This document shows, in pieces, positions 5,523-6,090 of a stretch of 6,090 bases of DNA. Location: the NCBI GenBank assembly GCA_002482405.1, contig DLFX01000278.1, positions 4,738 through 10,827 of the forward strand. Reading direction: 5' to 3'. The translations under genes were made by a program, and so were the position numbers. Under the pieces are notes generated by a model. It was not told where the DNA came from. It worked only from the letters and a program-made list of their open reading frames with translations, and made no database searches. This DNA is from Firmicutes bacterium UBA7709. GTDB lineage: Bacteria; Bacillota_A; Clostridia; Peptostreptococcales; Anaerovoracaceae. Each line of letters opens with the position of its first letter. Position 1 is the stretch's first letter.

Positions 5523-6090
5523 ATGATAGAAATTTTTATGCCCAAAGCCGGCATGGATATGAAGGAAGGAACTCTGATTCGTTGGTTGAAGGAGGTGGGA
5601 GACCCGGTTGAGCTGGATGAACCCATCATGGAAATCGAGACGGACAAGATCACGATGGAAGCGGAATCGCCGGGAAGCGGAATCCTGCTGAGCAAAATCG
5701 TGGAAGAGGGAAGCGTGGTGCCGGTGCTTTCGGTCCTTGGATATATTGGAGAAAAGGGGGAGAAAGCCCCGGAGGGAACCCCCAAGGTGCTGAACTTTGA
5801 AAGCCCCGGCGCTTCAGGAGAGGCAACTCCGGTGCTGGCAACTCCTTATGCCAGAAAGCTGGCAGGAGAAAAGCGGTTGGATTTATCCCAGGTTGCTCCC
5901 GGGGAGGACGGCATTATCCGGGCGAAGGATGTGACGGTAACACCGCTGGCCCGGAGGGTGGCAGAGGCAAACCAGATGGAGCTGTCGGACGTTACAGGCA
6001 CAGGTTTCGGCGGAAAGATCAAAAAAGGTGATGTTGAGGCAAAGATGGCCCAACAGATCGGGAAGCCTGAAGAGACTTCGGAAAGCCTCA
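5523..6090 (+). CDS. acoC: Dihydrolipoamide acyltransferase (E2) of the complex, 3'-truncated, with tandem E3-binding domains
   Basis: E2 forms the complex core: its lipoyl arm takes the acyl group from E1 and passes it to CoA. The frame runs from ATG 5523, with AAGGAGG at 5508-5514 overlapping the E1-beta stop, through the window end, giving 189 residues without a stop. Residues 1-76 are a lipoyl domain with the acceptor Lys42 in ETDKITME. A 29-residue linker follows; it is rich in Gly, Pro and Glu rather than Ala/Pro. Then come two peripheral subunit (E1/E3)-binding domains in direct succession: ATPYARKLAGEK, DLSQV and IIRAKDV (106-137), and TPLARRVAEANQ, ELSDVTGTGFGGKIKKGDV (140-171). The second has the canonical GTGxGGxI loop; the first has APGEDGII instead. 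The catalytic acyltransferase domain and the expected E3 gene lie beyond the window. Confidence 0.92.
   Translation, partial: MIEIFMPKAGMDMKEGTLIRWLKEVGDPVELDEPIMEIETDKITMEAESPGSGILLSKIVEEGSVVPVLSVLGYIGEKGEKAPEGTPKVLNFESPGASGEATPVLATPYARKLAGEKRLDLSQVAPGEDGIIRAKDVTVTPLARRVAEANQMELSDVTGTGFGGKIKKGDVEAKMAQQIGKPEETSESL

Noticed and set aside
4499..5785. 428-codon open frame on the - strand across E1-beta and E2
   Set aside because: It is antisense to two genes with unmistakable family motifs, has no recognisable domain or ribosome binding site, and reads as composition-driven shadow sequence.

Overview
The window reads as a carbohydrate and C2-unit catabolism locus from a mid-GC Gram-positive anaerobe, most plausibly a clostridial Bacillota (Lachnospiraceae-like). 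The reasons are strong AGGAGG-type ribosome binding sites, a TTG start codon, sigma-A-type promoters with 17-bp spacers, a near-consensus cre (CcpA) site, and protein sequences that resemble clostridial and bacillar families. No RNA gene, CRISPR array, transposase or integrase was seen.

Layout: (1) 2-667 (+) is the C-terminal part of a periplasmic-type sugar-binding protein of an ABC transporter, cut by the window's left edge. (2) 668-816 is a spacer with a long, near-perfect stem-loop. (3) 817-2364 (+) is an FGGY kinase of the xylulokinase type. (4) A bidirectional terminator hairpin separates it from (5) 2372-3340 (-), a SorC-family sugar-phosphate-responsive regulator that is convergent to the kinase. 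(6) 3341-3554 is a divergent control region with one sigma-A promoter on each strand, two adjacent palindromes over the rightward promoter, and a cre-like site at the predicted start of transcription. (7) 3555-4520, 4535-5509 and 5523-window end (+) encode E1-alpha, E1-beta and the start of E2 of an acetoin/2-oxo-acid dehydrogenase complex (acoABC-like). E2 is cut by the right edge.

Proposed working (inference): the binding protein captures a sugar-like compound, the kinase phosphorylates a ketose-type substrate, and the SorC protein senses a phosphorylated intermediate and controls the divergent dehydrogenase operon, with catabolite repression through cre. The complex would convert an alpha-hydroxyketone or 2-oxo acid, CoA and NAD+ to an acyl-CoA. 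E1-beta strongly resembles AcoB of acetoin dehydrogenase, but the setting is that of a sugar pathway, not the usual sigma-54/AcoR acetoin operon. This allows the speculative idea that the locus degrades a 1-deoxyketose by thiamine-dependent cleavage. The other notable point is that the E2 fragment carries two consecutive peripheral subunit-binding domains.
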